A DNA stretch of 64,000 bases. Source: Bacteroidota bacterium. Lineage in GTDB: Bacteria; Bacteroidota; Bacteroidia; UBA4408. Of the stretch, positions 43,787 to 51,105 are shown piece after piece. The notes below the pieces were generated by a model. The model saw only the letters and a program-made list of their open reading frames with translations. It was not told the origin of the DNA and did no database searches. The translations under genes were made by a program, and so were the position numbers. The stretch lies in assembly GCA_963169745.1 (NCBI GenBank), contig CAUJCU010000019.1:62001-126000 (forward strand), given 5' to 3'. Positions within the stretch are counted from its first letter, which is position 1, and each line of letters begins with the position of its first letter.

Positions 43787-44666
43787 TGCAACATATCTAT
43801 TTATTATTAACCCAAAAGCCGGAACTAAAAATTATAACAATATAGAAGAGCTTATTGAATGCGCTTCAAAAAAGTACACCAAGTCGTGGCAAATCATATA
43901 TACCCAATACCCCAATCATGCTTTTGAAATTGTCTCTAATGCTGATGAAAAAACTTGCAAAGCAATTGTTGCAGTAGGCGGTGATGGAACCGTTAATGAG
44001 ATAGCTCGAGCACTTATTCATAAAAAAATAAGTTTGGCAGTTGTGCCTACAGGCTCAGGAAATGGATTGGCCCGCAGTCTTAAAATTCCTTTACTCATAA
44101 ATGATGCCCTAGATTTAGTTTTTGTTGGAGAAACTTATGCAATAGATGTATTGCAGTTAAATGAATTTTATTCTTTTAATGTGGCAGGTACAGGGTTTGA
44201 TTCGGTTGTGGCTCATAGCTTTCAATTTCAAAAAAAAAGAGGTTTTTGGGGCTATTTTAGAGAAGTTTTAAAACAATTTAAAAAGTACAAACCGGCACAG
44301 GCAGAAATTATTTTGTCATCATCAGAAACAAGAACATACACCTTGTTTCTATTAGCACTAGCTAATAGCAGCCAGTTTGGTAACAATGCCTATATTGCAC
44401 CAAGGGCATCTTTGAATGATGGAAAAATAGATTTAGTTATACTTCCTCCATTGTCGTGGTATAAAATACCTTATTATGCGTATTTGTTGTTTGCCAAAAA
44501 AATTGATCGCATTCAAAAACTAACTTATTTGCAAATAAATTCATGTCAAATAAATTGCAATTCTGATATTTGGCATATTGATGGTGAGCCGGTCGTTATA
44601 TCTTCACCAGTAATTATTAATGTCTTACCTTTGGCTTTAAAAATTATAGTTCCCAAAAGCTTGTAA
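43779..44666 (+). CDS. Diacylglycerol kinase-family lipid kinase (YegS-like)
   Basis: Soluble lipid kinase of 295 residues with the DAGK catalytic domain. Nucleotide-binding motifs are AVGGDGTVNEIARAL (about 66-80) and VVPTGSGNGLARSLKIP (about 90-106); the C-terminal beta-sandwich holds NDGKIDLVILPP and HIDGEPV, both conserved in the YegS/DgkB group. It phosphorylates diacylglycerol or a related lipid using ATP. It overlaps nhaA by 8 bases and is followed after one base by the SUI1-like gene, so the three form an operon. The exact lipid is not known. Confidence 0.9.
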   Translation: MNNATYLFIINPKAGTKNYNNIEELIECASKKYTKSWQIIYTQYPNHAFEIVSNADEKTCKAIVAVGGDGTVNEIARALIHKKISLAVVPTGSGNGLARSLKIPLLINDALDLVFVGETYAIDVLQLNEFYSFNVAGTGFDSVVAHSFQFQKKRGFWGYFREVLKQFKKYKPAQAEIILSSSETRTYTLFLLALANSSQFGNNAYIAPRASLNDGKIDLVILPPLSWYKIPYYAYLLFAKKIDRIQKLTYLQINSCQINCNSDIWHIDGEPVVISSPVIINVLPLALKIIVPKSL

Positions 44667-44667
44667 A

Positions 44668-45006
44668 ATGAAGGCTAAAAATAAAAAAGCAGATAATATA
44701 GTGTACAGTACCAACCCCGAGTTTAATTATAGTTATCAAAATGAGGACACTCAACTAACTTTAGATCCCGAAAAGCAAAATCTACGCATTCAGTTAGATA
44801 AAAGAAACAGGGCTGGAAAAAGCGTAACTCTAATTACCGGGTTTATTGGGTCTTTTGAAGACCTTGAGGCATTAGGTAAAAAATTAAAATCCAAATGTGG
44901 GGTAGGGGGAAGTGTAAAAGATAATGAAATTTTGTTGCAGGGCGATTTTAGAGAGAAGGCTGCTGATTTGTTGAAAAAAGAATTTTATAAAGTAAAGGTT
45001 ATATAA
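44668..45006 (+). CDS. SUI1/eIF1-like translation factor (YciH family)
   Basis: A 112-residue protein with the SUI1 fold. Its C-terminal part, RNRAGKSVTLITGF, then LKSKCGVGGSVKDNEILLQGD, is the diagnostic beta-strand and loop region (GVGGSVKD) that contacts the ribosomal P site in eIF1. The N-terminal 35 residues are polar and probably disordered. Bacterial YciH proteins are thought to influence start-codon fidelity, but their physiological role is poorly known. It is the last gene of the nhaA - lipid kinase - SUI1 run and ends 5 bases before the convergent acpH-like gene. Confidence 0.9.
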   Translation: MKAKNKKADNIVYSTNPEFNYSYQNEDTQLTLDPEKQNLRIQLDKRNRAGKSVTLITGFIGSFEDLEALGKKLKSKCGVGGSVKDNEILLQGDFREKAADLLKKEFYKVKVI

Positions 45007-45011
45007 GTAAG

Positions 45012-45587
45012 CTATTTCCACTTCTCAAAATACAAAATAGCATCATTAAAAAAGTAAGAAAAATCCTTATGAAACTCAGCGTAATAAAGTTCAAGCTCTT
45101 CTCCGGCATGTTCTATTCCTGATTCAAATTTTGTACGCTGTGACATACCTCCCAAAGTTCGTTTAATACCTTCTATTTTGCTATAGTTTAATAGCCAGTT
45201 ATATTTTATCATATAAGGTAGCATATATTGCGATTTAGGGGGCAATAAATCAAAATTTGCTTGCATTAAACGATAAACTTCAGAGGAAAACAAAGAAAGT
45301 GTTTGAGCATGATATTGACTCCAATTAACGGCTAAAAAATGATCATAAAATACATCAGTAAGTACAGCAGCATACTTTTTATAGCGCGTTTGCAATCTTT
45401 TACGCCCTTCTCGTGTGGCAGCATGGGTATCGGTAAAACTATCAATTTCTCGATGCATCAAAATACCTTTTGCAATGCCTTCAGGATATAATTTAAAGGC
45501 CTTTCCTTTAACTGCATCAGCAATAAAATTGCCAACCATCAAATCGGTATCGTGTTGTGCCAAATATTGATGCCCCAAAAAATTCAT
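45012..45587 (-). CDS. Acyl carrier protein phosphodiesterase (AcpH-like)
   Basis: A 191-residue HD-like hydrolase that removes the 4'-phosphopantetheine group from holo-ACP. The family signature is intact: MNFLGHQYLAQ, GNFIADAVKGKAF, MHREIDSFTDTH and DVFYDHFLAVNW, in which the His/Asp residues bind the metal. The length is typical. It is convergent with the SUI1-like gene, with 5 bases between stop codons and no terminator visible, so the two transcripts probably overlap at their 3' ends. It is 48 bases downstream of the small cytochrome c gene. Confidence 0.9.
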   Translation of the reverse strand: MNFLGHQYLAQHDTDLMVGNFIADAVKGKAFKLYPEGIAKGILMHREIDSFTDTHAATREGRKRLQTRYKKYAAVLTDVFYDHFLAVNWSQYHAQTLSLFSSEVYRLMQANFDLLPPKSQYMLPYMIKYNWLLNYSKIEGIKRTLGGMSQRTKFESGIEHAGEELELYYAEFHKDFSYFFNDAILYFEKWK

Positions 45588-45635
45588 TGTAAAGCATTTG
45601 CCTTTTATTTAAAGACTAAAAAAAAATATGAAATA

Positions 45636-45998
45636 TTACTTTTTTGTGTTCCCCATGGTAATAACATAACGCAAAATATCTTGCTGAGACTTTTCATCGA
45701 GAATCATTGATTTTTTATTCACTTTGCGTACCATTATCGGAACAATTTTGTTCCATTCTTGTTCATTTTTAGAACGCGGCTTGTATAATTTATGACAACC
45801 TTTACAGTTCGTTTCATACAATATTTTTCCTCGATTTAAATCTTCTAACGATGTATTCGGATATTTTGCTTGCGCCCTATCAACATCAACTTGTGTGGGG
45901 GCTGCTAACTTTGTAGCTAAACAACTCGTTAAGCCTAATAATGCGATTACAATAATTAAATTCTTTGTTTTTTTTCTGGAGAAAATTGATAATTTCAT
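45636..45998 (-). CDS. Small c-type cytochrome lipoprotein
   Basis: A 120-residue predicted lipoprotein: positively charged n-region, hydrophobic stretch, lipobox LTSC with Cys26. The body has a standard haem motif C65-KG-C68-H69 in YETNCKGCHKLYKP, and a downstream helix with IVPIMVRKV that could supply the distal Met. This is a single-haem periplasmic electron carrier; its partner is unknown. It would need the Ccm machinery encoded at 32.5-37 kb for haem attachment. A consensus -7 box lies 38 bases upstream. It is followed by the acpH-like gene. Confidence 0.85.
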   Translation of the reverse strand: MKLSIFSRKKTKNLIIVIALLGLTSCLATKLAAPTQVDVDRAQAKYPNTSLEDLNRGKILYETNCKGCHKLYKPRSKNEQEWNKIVPIMVRKVNKKSMILDEKSQQDILRYVITMGNTKK

Positions 45999-46036
45999 AA
46001 AGCTGCCTGATCGTTAAGATTTGAAAATTAAGATTT

Positions 46037-46044
46037 CAAATATA
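46037..46044 (-). promoter_or_regulatory. -7 promoter element of the small cytochrome c gene
   Basis: TATATTTG on the minus strand matches TAnnTTTG exactly, 38 bases before the ATG at 45998. Confidence 0.55.
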
Positions 46045-46116
46045 CTCAAAGTTATTTGATAGTTAACCATTAATTAAGCAGCTAAATAGCTTTATATTTA
46101 CAAAATATTATAAGCC

Positions 46117-46189
46117 CCGTAAAAGCGAAGCTATGCTTCGTTTTCTTTTAATTGAGCAAGTTTTACTTGCTCAATATGAAACTAGAGTT
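46117..46189 (+). repeat. Dispersed repeat module A, copy 1
   Basis: Begins CCGTAAAAGCGAAGC and contains two perfect hairpins: CGAAGC/GCTTCG with a three-base loop, and TTGAGCAAG/CTTGCTCAA around TTTTA. Related copies lie at 48439 and 50516, with a truncated copy at 47800. It marks the left edge of the accessory block. Confidence 0.8.
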
Positions 46190-46617
46190 ACTTCTTTTGG
46201 GAGGACACAAAAGATACTATTATTTGTGCTAACATTAACAAATAAAAAGTACAAACAATCAATTCAATTTCTAAATTTCGGAAATTGCTAAGGTAAAACA
46301 GTAATACAAAGCAAACAATTTAGGATATACCGACTGCATTTGACAAAAATTATTCATTGTGTTTATAAGCAACTAAAAACAAGAAAAATCAGTTTGTAAA
46401 TCTTCACGTTTTAAAAACACAAGAAAGAGATATAAACAATAGATTGCAGACATACAAGTTTCTAACAAGATAAACAGATAACGAAATTCTTGAAACAGTT
46501 TGGCGTAAATGGGCGATAGAAATGATTTCAAATGTTTTGAATGGAAAAATATAGTCTATAAAAAAACAGTAAAAGCAGCCCATTTTTCGGTATTAGGTCT
46601 AATTATACGGTGAAAAA
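46190..46617. other. Intergenic region before the Fic gene
   Basis: About 430 bases with no intact reading frame. Some stretches look faintly coding but are broken by many stops, and I can assign nothing. It ends at the palindrome upstream of the Fic gene. Confidence 0.4.
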
Positions 46618-46655
46618 ATAAATTATTCACCGCAAATTTGCGGTGAATAATTTAT
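46618..46655. promoter_or_regulatory. 38-bp perfect palindrome, probable operator of the Fic gene
   Basis: Nineteen-base arms (core CGCAAATTTGCG, flanks ATAAATTATTCAC and its complement) with no mismatch and no spacer. It contains a TTTG (46637-46640) and its last base is the first base of the -7 box, so a bound dimer would block RNA polymerase. The Fic protein's own C-terminal winged-helix-like domain is an obvious candidate ligand. Confidence 0.75.
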
Positions 46656-46662
46656 ACATTTG
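46655..46662 (+). promoter_or_regulatory. -7 promoter element of the Fic gene
   Basis: TACATTTG matches TAnnTTTG exactly, 21 bases before the ATG at 46684. The TTTG within the palindrome is 14 bases upstream, a little closer than usual for a -33 element. Confidence 0.6.
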
Positions 46663-46683
46663 CCGCATCATAGTTTTTGTGTA

Positions 46684-47790
46684 ATGGCAAAATACATTTA
46701 CGAACATAAAAATTGGACGAACTTTTTGTGGCAAGACAAAGTCATAAATGCTGTATTTGGCGAAGTAAAACTAATGCAGGGCAAAATCATTGGACAAATG
46801 AATGCTTTGGGTCTTTCTGCCAAAGAAGAAGCCACACTTACGGCTCTTACCTTAGACGTTGTAAAATCAAGCGAAATTGAAGGCGAATTGCTCAACTACG
46901 ACCAAGTGCGTTCTTCCATTGCAAGGCGTTTGGGGATTAACACCGCAGGACTTGTTCCAAGCAGTCGCCACATTGAAGGCGTGGTAGAAATGATGCTCGA
47001 TGCGACTCAACGCTACACTTTTCCTTTAAGTGAAAAACGGTTGTTTGGTTGGCATGCAGCACTTTTTCCCACAGGGCACAGCGGACCTTATGAAATAGAA
47101 GTTGGTAAATACCGTACAGGTAAAATGCAGATAGTTTCGGGTGCAATAGGCAAAGAGAAAATACACTATGAAGCAGTAAAGCCAAAGTTAGTAAAGGCCG
47201 AAATGGACAAGTTTCTGGATTGGTTCAATAATGACAATCAACTTGACCCTGTAATAAAAGCCGCTATTGCTCACTTTTGGTTTATTATTATTCACCCATT
47301 TGATGACGGAAACGGACGAATTGGACGGGCTATAACCGATATGTTGCTTGCCCGTGCCGAAAGTAGTGGCGAACGTTTTTACAGTATGTCAAGCCAAATT
47401 TTGGTAGAACGCAAACGCTACTACGAAGTATTACAAAAAGTGCAACACAGCACAGGCGACATTACAGAATGGCTTGAATGGTTTTTACATTGTCTGAAAA
47501 AAGCAATGCTTGCCACCGAAAACACTACGCAACGCATTTTACGCAAAGCCGAATTTTGGAAACTGTACGAAAACACAACAATCAATGAACGCCAACGCAT
47601 CATTCTGAATATGTTGTTTGACGGATTTGACGGAAAACTACAATCATCAAAATTGGCAAAAATTACCAAAGTTTCAACAGACACGGCATTGCGTGACATA
47701 AAGGACTTAATAGAGAAAGGCATCTTACAAGAAACAGGAGAAGGCGGTCGAAATACTAATTATGAACTTGCGGACTTTACACTCAACTAA
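46684..47790 (+). CDS. Class II Fic-domain protein (DUF4172-Fic-HTH)
   Basis: Predicted AMP- or nucleotide-transferring Fic protein of 368 residues. The N-terminal DUF4172-like domain holds the inhibitory helix motif SSEIEGE (62-68), matching [S/T]xxxE[G/N], which classes it as a class II Fic protein held off by its own Glu. The catalytic loop HPFDDGNGR (204-212) is complete, so the enzyme should be competent. A C-terminal winged-helix-like region (KLAKITKVSTDTALRDIKDLIEKG) follows. The start at 46684 is set by the -7 box. Base composition looks richer in G+C than the neighbours. Flanked by A and A/B repeats, with no partner toxin or antitoxin gene. Confidence 0.93.
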   Translation: MAKYIYEHKNWTNFLWQDKVINAVFGEVKLMQGKIIGQMNALGLSAKEEATLTALTLDVVKSSEIEGELLNYDQVRSSIARRLGINTAGLVPSSRHIEGVVEMMLDATQRYTFPLSEKRLFGWHAALFPTGHSGPYEIEVGKYRTGKMQIVSGAIGKEKIHYEAVKPKLVKAEMDKFLDWFNNDNQLDPVIKAAIAHFWFIIIHPFDDGNGRIGRAITDMLLARAESSGERFYSMSSQILVERKRYYEVLQKVQHSTGDITEWLEWFLHCLKKAMLATENTTQRILRKAEFWKLYENTTINERQRIILNMLFDGFDGKLQSSKLAKITKVSTDTALRDIKDLIEKGILQETGEGGRNTNYELADFTLN

Positions 47791-47799
47791 AAAAAATAT

Positions 47800-47816
47800 C
47801 GTAAAAGCGAAGCTGT
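47800..47816 (+). repeat. Dispersed repeat module A, truncated copy 2
   Basis: Only the first 17 bases of module A (CGTAAAAGCGAAGCTGT) remain, fused directly to module B, 10 bases after the Fic stop codon. Confidence 0.65.
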
Positions 47817-48012
47817 GCTATGAAGCCAAGCGCTAACTATAATAAAAAACACGAATCACAGCTTCGTGTTTACTGAGTGCCTTACATCAACTCGGAAAAA
47901 AGTGTGAAAAGAATGCAAAAGCAAACCACTTAATTTATACTGAATAATGAAAAATTTGGGATTGTATCTAATTGATATACTGGAGTTGTTTTTTTTACAA
48001 CAGTCAGAATTT
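47817..48012 (+). repeat. Dispersed repeat module B, copy 1
   Basis: From GCTATGAAGCC to CAGTCAGAATTT, closely similar over nearly its whole length to 50593-50800. It contains a hairpin AACACGAATC/GCTTCGTGTT (one mismatch) with a three-base loop, and shared blocks GTGAAAAGAATGCAAAAGC and CTAATTGATATAC. Confidence 0.8.
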
Positions 48013-48082
48013 AAAAAACGCAAGGCGATAGAAAATAAATCGACAGAATTCCCGTTCTAATCAATAATAAAAGCTGAAGAAT

Positions 48083-48412
48083 ATGAAAAGTGTAAAATTT
48101 AAAAGTGCTATATTGGGACTTGTTGTTACTGCTGCCTTGACAAATTGTACGACTACACGAGTTGCAACTTTAGTCAAGTCAGAAAATGAAACAATTGAGT
48201 TATACACGACAAAATTACCAGATAGAAATTATGTAGAAATTGGCTACATACAAACAGATGGTGGTATTTTTCATACTCCACAAAAATTGCTTGACGGACT
48301 GAAAAAGAAAGCATATGAATTGCAAGCTGATGCAGTAACTAATATTAAGTATGACTTTCAGGCTTGGTATCCCTTTGTTTCAGGGACAGCAATAAAATAT
48401 AAGGACAAATAA
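48083..48412 (+). CDS. Small lipoprotein, YbjQ-like fold suspected
   Basis: A 109-residue predicted lipoprotein with a hydrophobic leader and lipobox LTNC (Cys22). The mature part reads as a single alpha/beta unit: YVEIGYIQTDGG, then the helix KLLDGLKKKAYELQADAV, then NIKYDFQAWYPFVSGTAIKY. The stretch AYELQADAVTNIKYD resembles the central helix-strand of YbjQ/RcsF-like heavy-metal-binding folds, but that is a pattern resemblance only. It sits between repeat module B (ending 48012) and module A copy 3 (from 48439), so it looks like a cassette. No promoter element is seen. Confidence 0.65.
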   Translation: MKSVKFKSAILGLVVTAALTNCTTTRVATLVKSENETIELYTTKLPDRNYVEIGYIQTDGGIFHTPQKLLDGLKKKAYELQADAVTNIKYDFQAWYPFVSGTAIKYKDK

Positions 48413-48438
48413 TTCTGGCACACAATTTACAAAAAATA

Positions 48439-48510
48439 CCGTAAAAGCGTAGCTGCGCTTCGTTTTCTTTTAATTGAACAAGTTTTACTTGATCAATATG
48501 AAGCTGGAGT
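48439..48510 (+). repeat. Dispersed repeat module A, copy 3
   Basis: Begins CCGTAAAAGCG and holds the same two hairpins as copy 1 with a few changes (TTGAACAAG/CTTGATCAA, one mismatch, around TTTTA). It starts 26 bases after the small lipoprotein stop codon. Confidence 0.8.
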
Positions 48511-48796
48511 CACGAAGAAATGCAGCAGCATAAGACAAACAAACCAAATGTTTGGCATTGCTTATTTGGGCACATTCCAATTTTGCAAACGTAATCTGCC
48601 AAGGCAAGAAAAAGTGCAAAGTATCAAAATTTCCTACACATTTATCACATCTAAAAAACAAGTTAAAAGATGAATATAAGCCTCCTTAGATTATACATAA
48701 AGATAAATTATTTTGCTTTTTAAACTGCTTTTTCGTTTCTTTACTCATTCATTTAATGAAACACCATCAATTAAACTTTTAACTTAAAAGTAAAAG
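48511..48796. other. Intergenic region before the broken T9SS gene
   Basis: Mostly AT-rich sequence; I see no promoter element, RNA or intact reading frame here. Confidence 0.4.
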
Positions 48797-50381
48797 ATGA
48801 AAGTATAATTACTCATCGGATTTATGACATTGGCTTGCTGGGCAACAGCACAACCTTGCAGCCCGTCAACAAGCCAATCTTTTTTAGACACGAACAACGT
48901 AAGAGCGCTCGTTTTGGGTGGTGGTGATATGTGGTTGGATCCAACAGCGGCTTTGAGAGGTTATGAGGTTCCAAAAGGGTCCGGTCACCATGCTCTGTTG
49001 GTCGGAAGTATTTGGCTGGGAGGCATTGATGCAGGAGGAAACATACATATAGCAGCACAAACGTACAGACAAACTGGCAATGATTATTGGCCTGGACCAA
49101 TTGATACAAACGGAACAACCAAAAGCGCAGACTGCGACTTGTATGACAGACACTGGAAGGTTTCTAAAACTCAAATCCAAGCACACATTGCAAATCCTGC
49201 AAATCCACCTCTTGCCATTACTGAATGGCCCGCAAAAGGAAACACCATTGGTTCGCAGGTTATAAACCGTAATATGGCGCCATTTGTTGATATAAACAAC
49301 AATGGAATTTATGAACCTTTGAATGGTGATTATCCCAAAATAAACGGAGACCAGGCTATATGGTGGATTTGTAATGATGTTGGAAATCTGCATACTGAAA
49401 CCGGTGCAAGGGCTTTAGGCGTTGAGGTTCAGGTAATGGCTTACTCTTTTGCCACAAATGATGTGTTGAATAATACCACGTTTTATGACTATAACATCAC
49501 CAATAAAAGCGATACTTTGTATCACAATTTTTATATCGGATTATGGTGTGACGATGATTTGGGTGGTTATGGTGACGATTATATTGGTTTTTGACTCAAT
49601 TCGTAACGCGGCTATTTATTATAACGCTGATGACGATGATACAATGTAAGGCAGCAACATTCCCGTTGTTGCACAAGCGGGAATTAGAGTACCTAAAGAA
49701 AATAATGTCGATGTAAATATGAAGTATAGCGGTTACTATAAGAATGATGCTACAGCACAAGGTAACCCTATTAGCAGTACACATTTTTACAATTACCTGA
49801 CGGGCTTATGGAAAGATAGTACCCAATGGAGTTTTAGTTATGTATTTCCGGGTTCTCCTTGCGATAGTCCCCAACTAAGTATGGTGTATCCTGTTCAGTT
49901 ACCTTTCCAAGACTATAGAGCTATCCAATCCTTTGGGGCAATGACACTTGCGCCTAATGAATGTAAGGACATGACAATCGCTGTTATAACAACTTTCAAC
50001 AGTGTATATCCCAATCCATGCTTTGATAACATTCAGATATCTATTGATTCGGTAAAATTATTGCACAATAGCTTGACTACCTCTGTTTTGAGCTGTCATA
50101 ACAACACATTAGGTGTGGTAAATATTGAATCGGATAAAAGTTTGCGTTTGTTTCCAAACCCCATTAATGGAGAACTGATTATTGAAAGCATAGAAGTGAA
50201 AATGAAATTACTTGTAATTCAAAACCTGTTAGGTGAAACCATTTTGCAACAGCCCATAATGCAAAAAACAAACAAATTAAACCTTGATGTTTCGCAATTG
50301 CCAAGTGGTATTTACTTTATCCGTGCAGAGTTGGTGGATGGGAAGATTGTTAGTGGGAAGGTGGTGAAAATTAAGCCATAA
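48797..50381 (+). pseudogene. Broken T9SS-secreted protein gene
   Basis: Reads as one secreted protein interrupted by at least three lesions. The start MKV is followed by TAA (48806-48808) inside the signal peptide, whose remainder (LLIGFMTLACWATAQ) is still recognisable in the same frame. A five-T run (49588-49592) shifts the frame, ending the first long frame at TGA 49592-49594, and the protein continues in the next frame as DSIRNAAIYYNADDDD. TAA (49647-49649) then interrupts it, after which the coding resumes with GSNIPVVAQAGIRVP to the T9SS tail (LFPNPINGELIIES ... LPSGIYFIRAEL). The two long open parts are 48824-49594 and 49719-50381. The passenger looks like a metal- or calcium-binding surface protein (DINNNGIYEPLNGDYP) with unknown activity. 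Confidence 0.8.
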
Positions 50382-50515
50382 AAAGAAGAGAATTACAGGG
50401 TAAGCTGCTGGTATTGGAATAATGTATTTTAGACTTTGTGTTCTCAACAACAGAAATGATATTAGTAATTTTTTACATTTATTGAGTAACAGACAAGCTT
50501 CAAAACATAAAGCCA

Positions 50516-50584
50516 CCGTAAAACGAAGCTGTCCATCGATTTTCTTTACTTGAGCAAGTTTTACTTGCGAATTTTGAAACTAAA
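50516..50584 (+). repeat. Dispersed repeat module A, copy 4
   Basis: Starts CCGTAAAACGAAGC and carries TTGAGCAAG-TTTTA-CTTGCGAA; it is more diverged than copies 1 and 3. It lies 135 bases after the T9SS pseudogene stop and just before module B copy 2. Confidence 0.75.
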
Positions 50585-50592
50585 CTTGCTGC

Positions 50593-50800
50593 GCTATGAA
50601 GCCAAGTGCTAACTATAATAAAAAACACGAAGCACGGCTTCGTGTTTACATAGTGCCATACATCAACCCGGAAAAAGAAAATTGGGAATTGTGAAAAGAA
50701 TGCAAAAGCAAACCACTAAATTTAGACGGACTAATGAATAAGTGAAGATTGTAACTAATTGATATACAGGAGCTATTGTTTTTTAAGACAGTCAGAATTT
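50593..50800 (+). repeat. Dispersed repeat module B, copy 2
   Basis: Similar to 47817-48012 over nearly its whole length, with a perfect hairpin AACACGAAGC/GCTTCGTGTT around ACG. Shared blocks include GTGAAAAGAATGCAAAAGC and the end CAGTCAGAATTT. Beyond it, to 51105, the sequence is AT-rich with no gene or signal I can support. Confidence 0.8.
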
Positions 50801-51105
50801 TTAACATTGTTATTTTTTGAAACAAAATAAATGTTAAATAAGTAGAAAGAATATGGATAGAATAAAAATAAAAAGGAATCCCAATTTGTTTTTGAATAGC
50901 AAGAAGATTTCAAGATTGTGCACTGCAATTTAGAGTAAAATATATGACAAACAGATTTAAATCAAATAAGAGCAATATTTATAAAAAACTATAGATAAAT
51001 GGCAAAGAATCTATGATGAATCAAAAGTTTTGGAGCGATTATTTAATTAGTTTTGCATTCCAAATTAAATACCCTAGATACTGAAATTATTAAAACTATT
51101 ATACG

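Noticed and set aside
46684-47790. Fic toxin-antitoxin pair
   Set aside because: The inhibitory motif is inside the Fic protein itself (class II) and there is no small antitoxin-like gene next to it; the upstream gap and downstream repeat hold no candidate.
46117-50800. Repeat modules as a CRISPR array
   Set aside because: Copies are hundreds of bases to over 2 kb apart, separated by whole genes, differ in length, and no cas gene is present.
46117-50800. Repeat modules as standard integron attC sites
   Set aside because: I could not find convincing paired core sites, and no integrase is in the window. I keep only the looser description 'cassette-like'.
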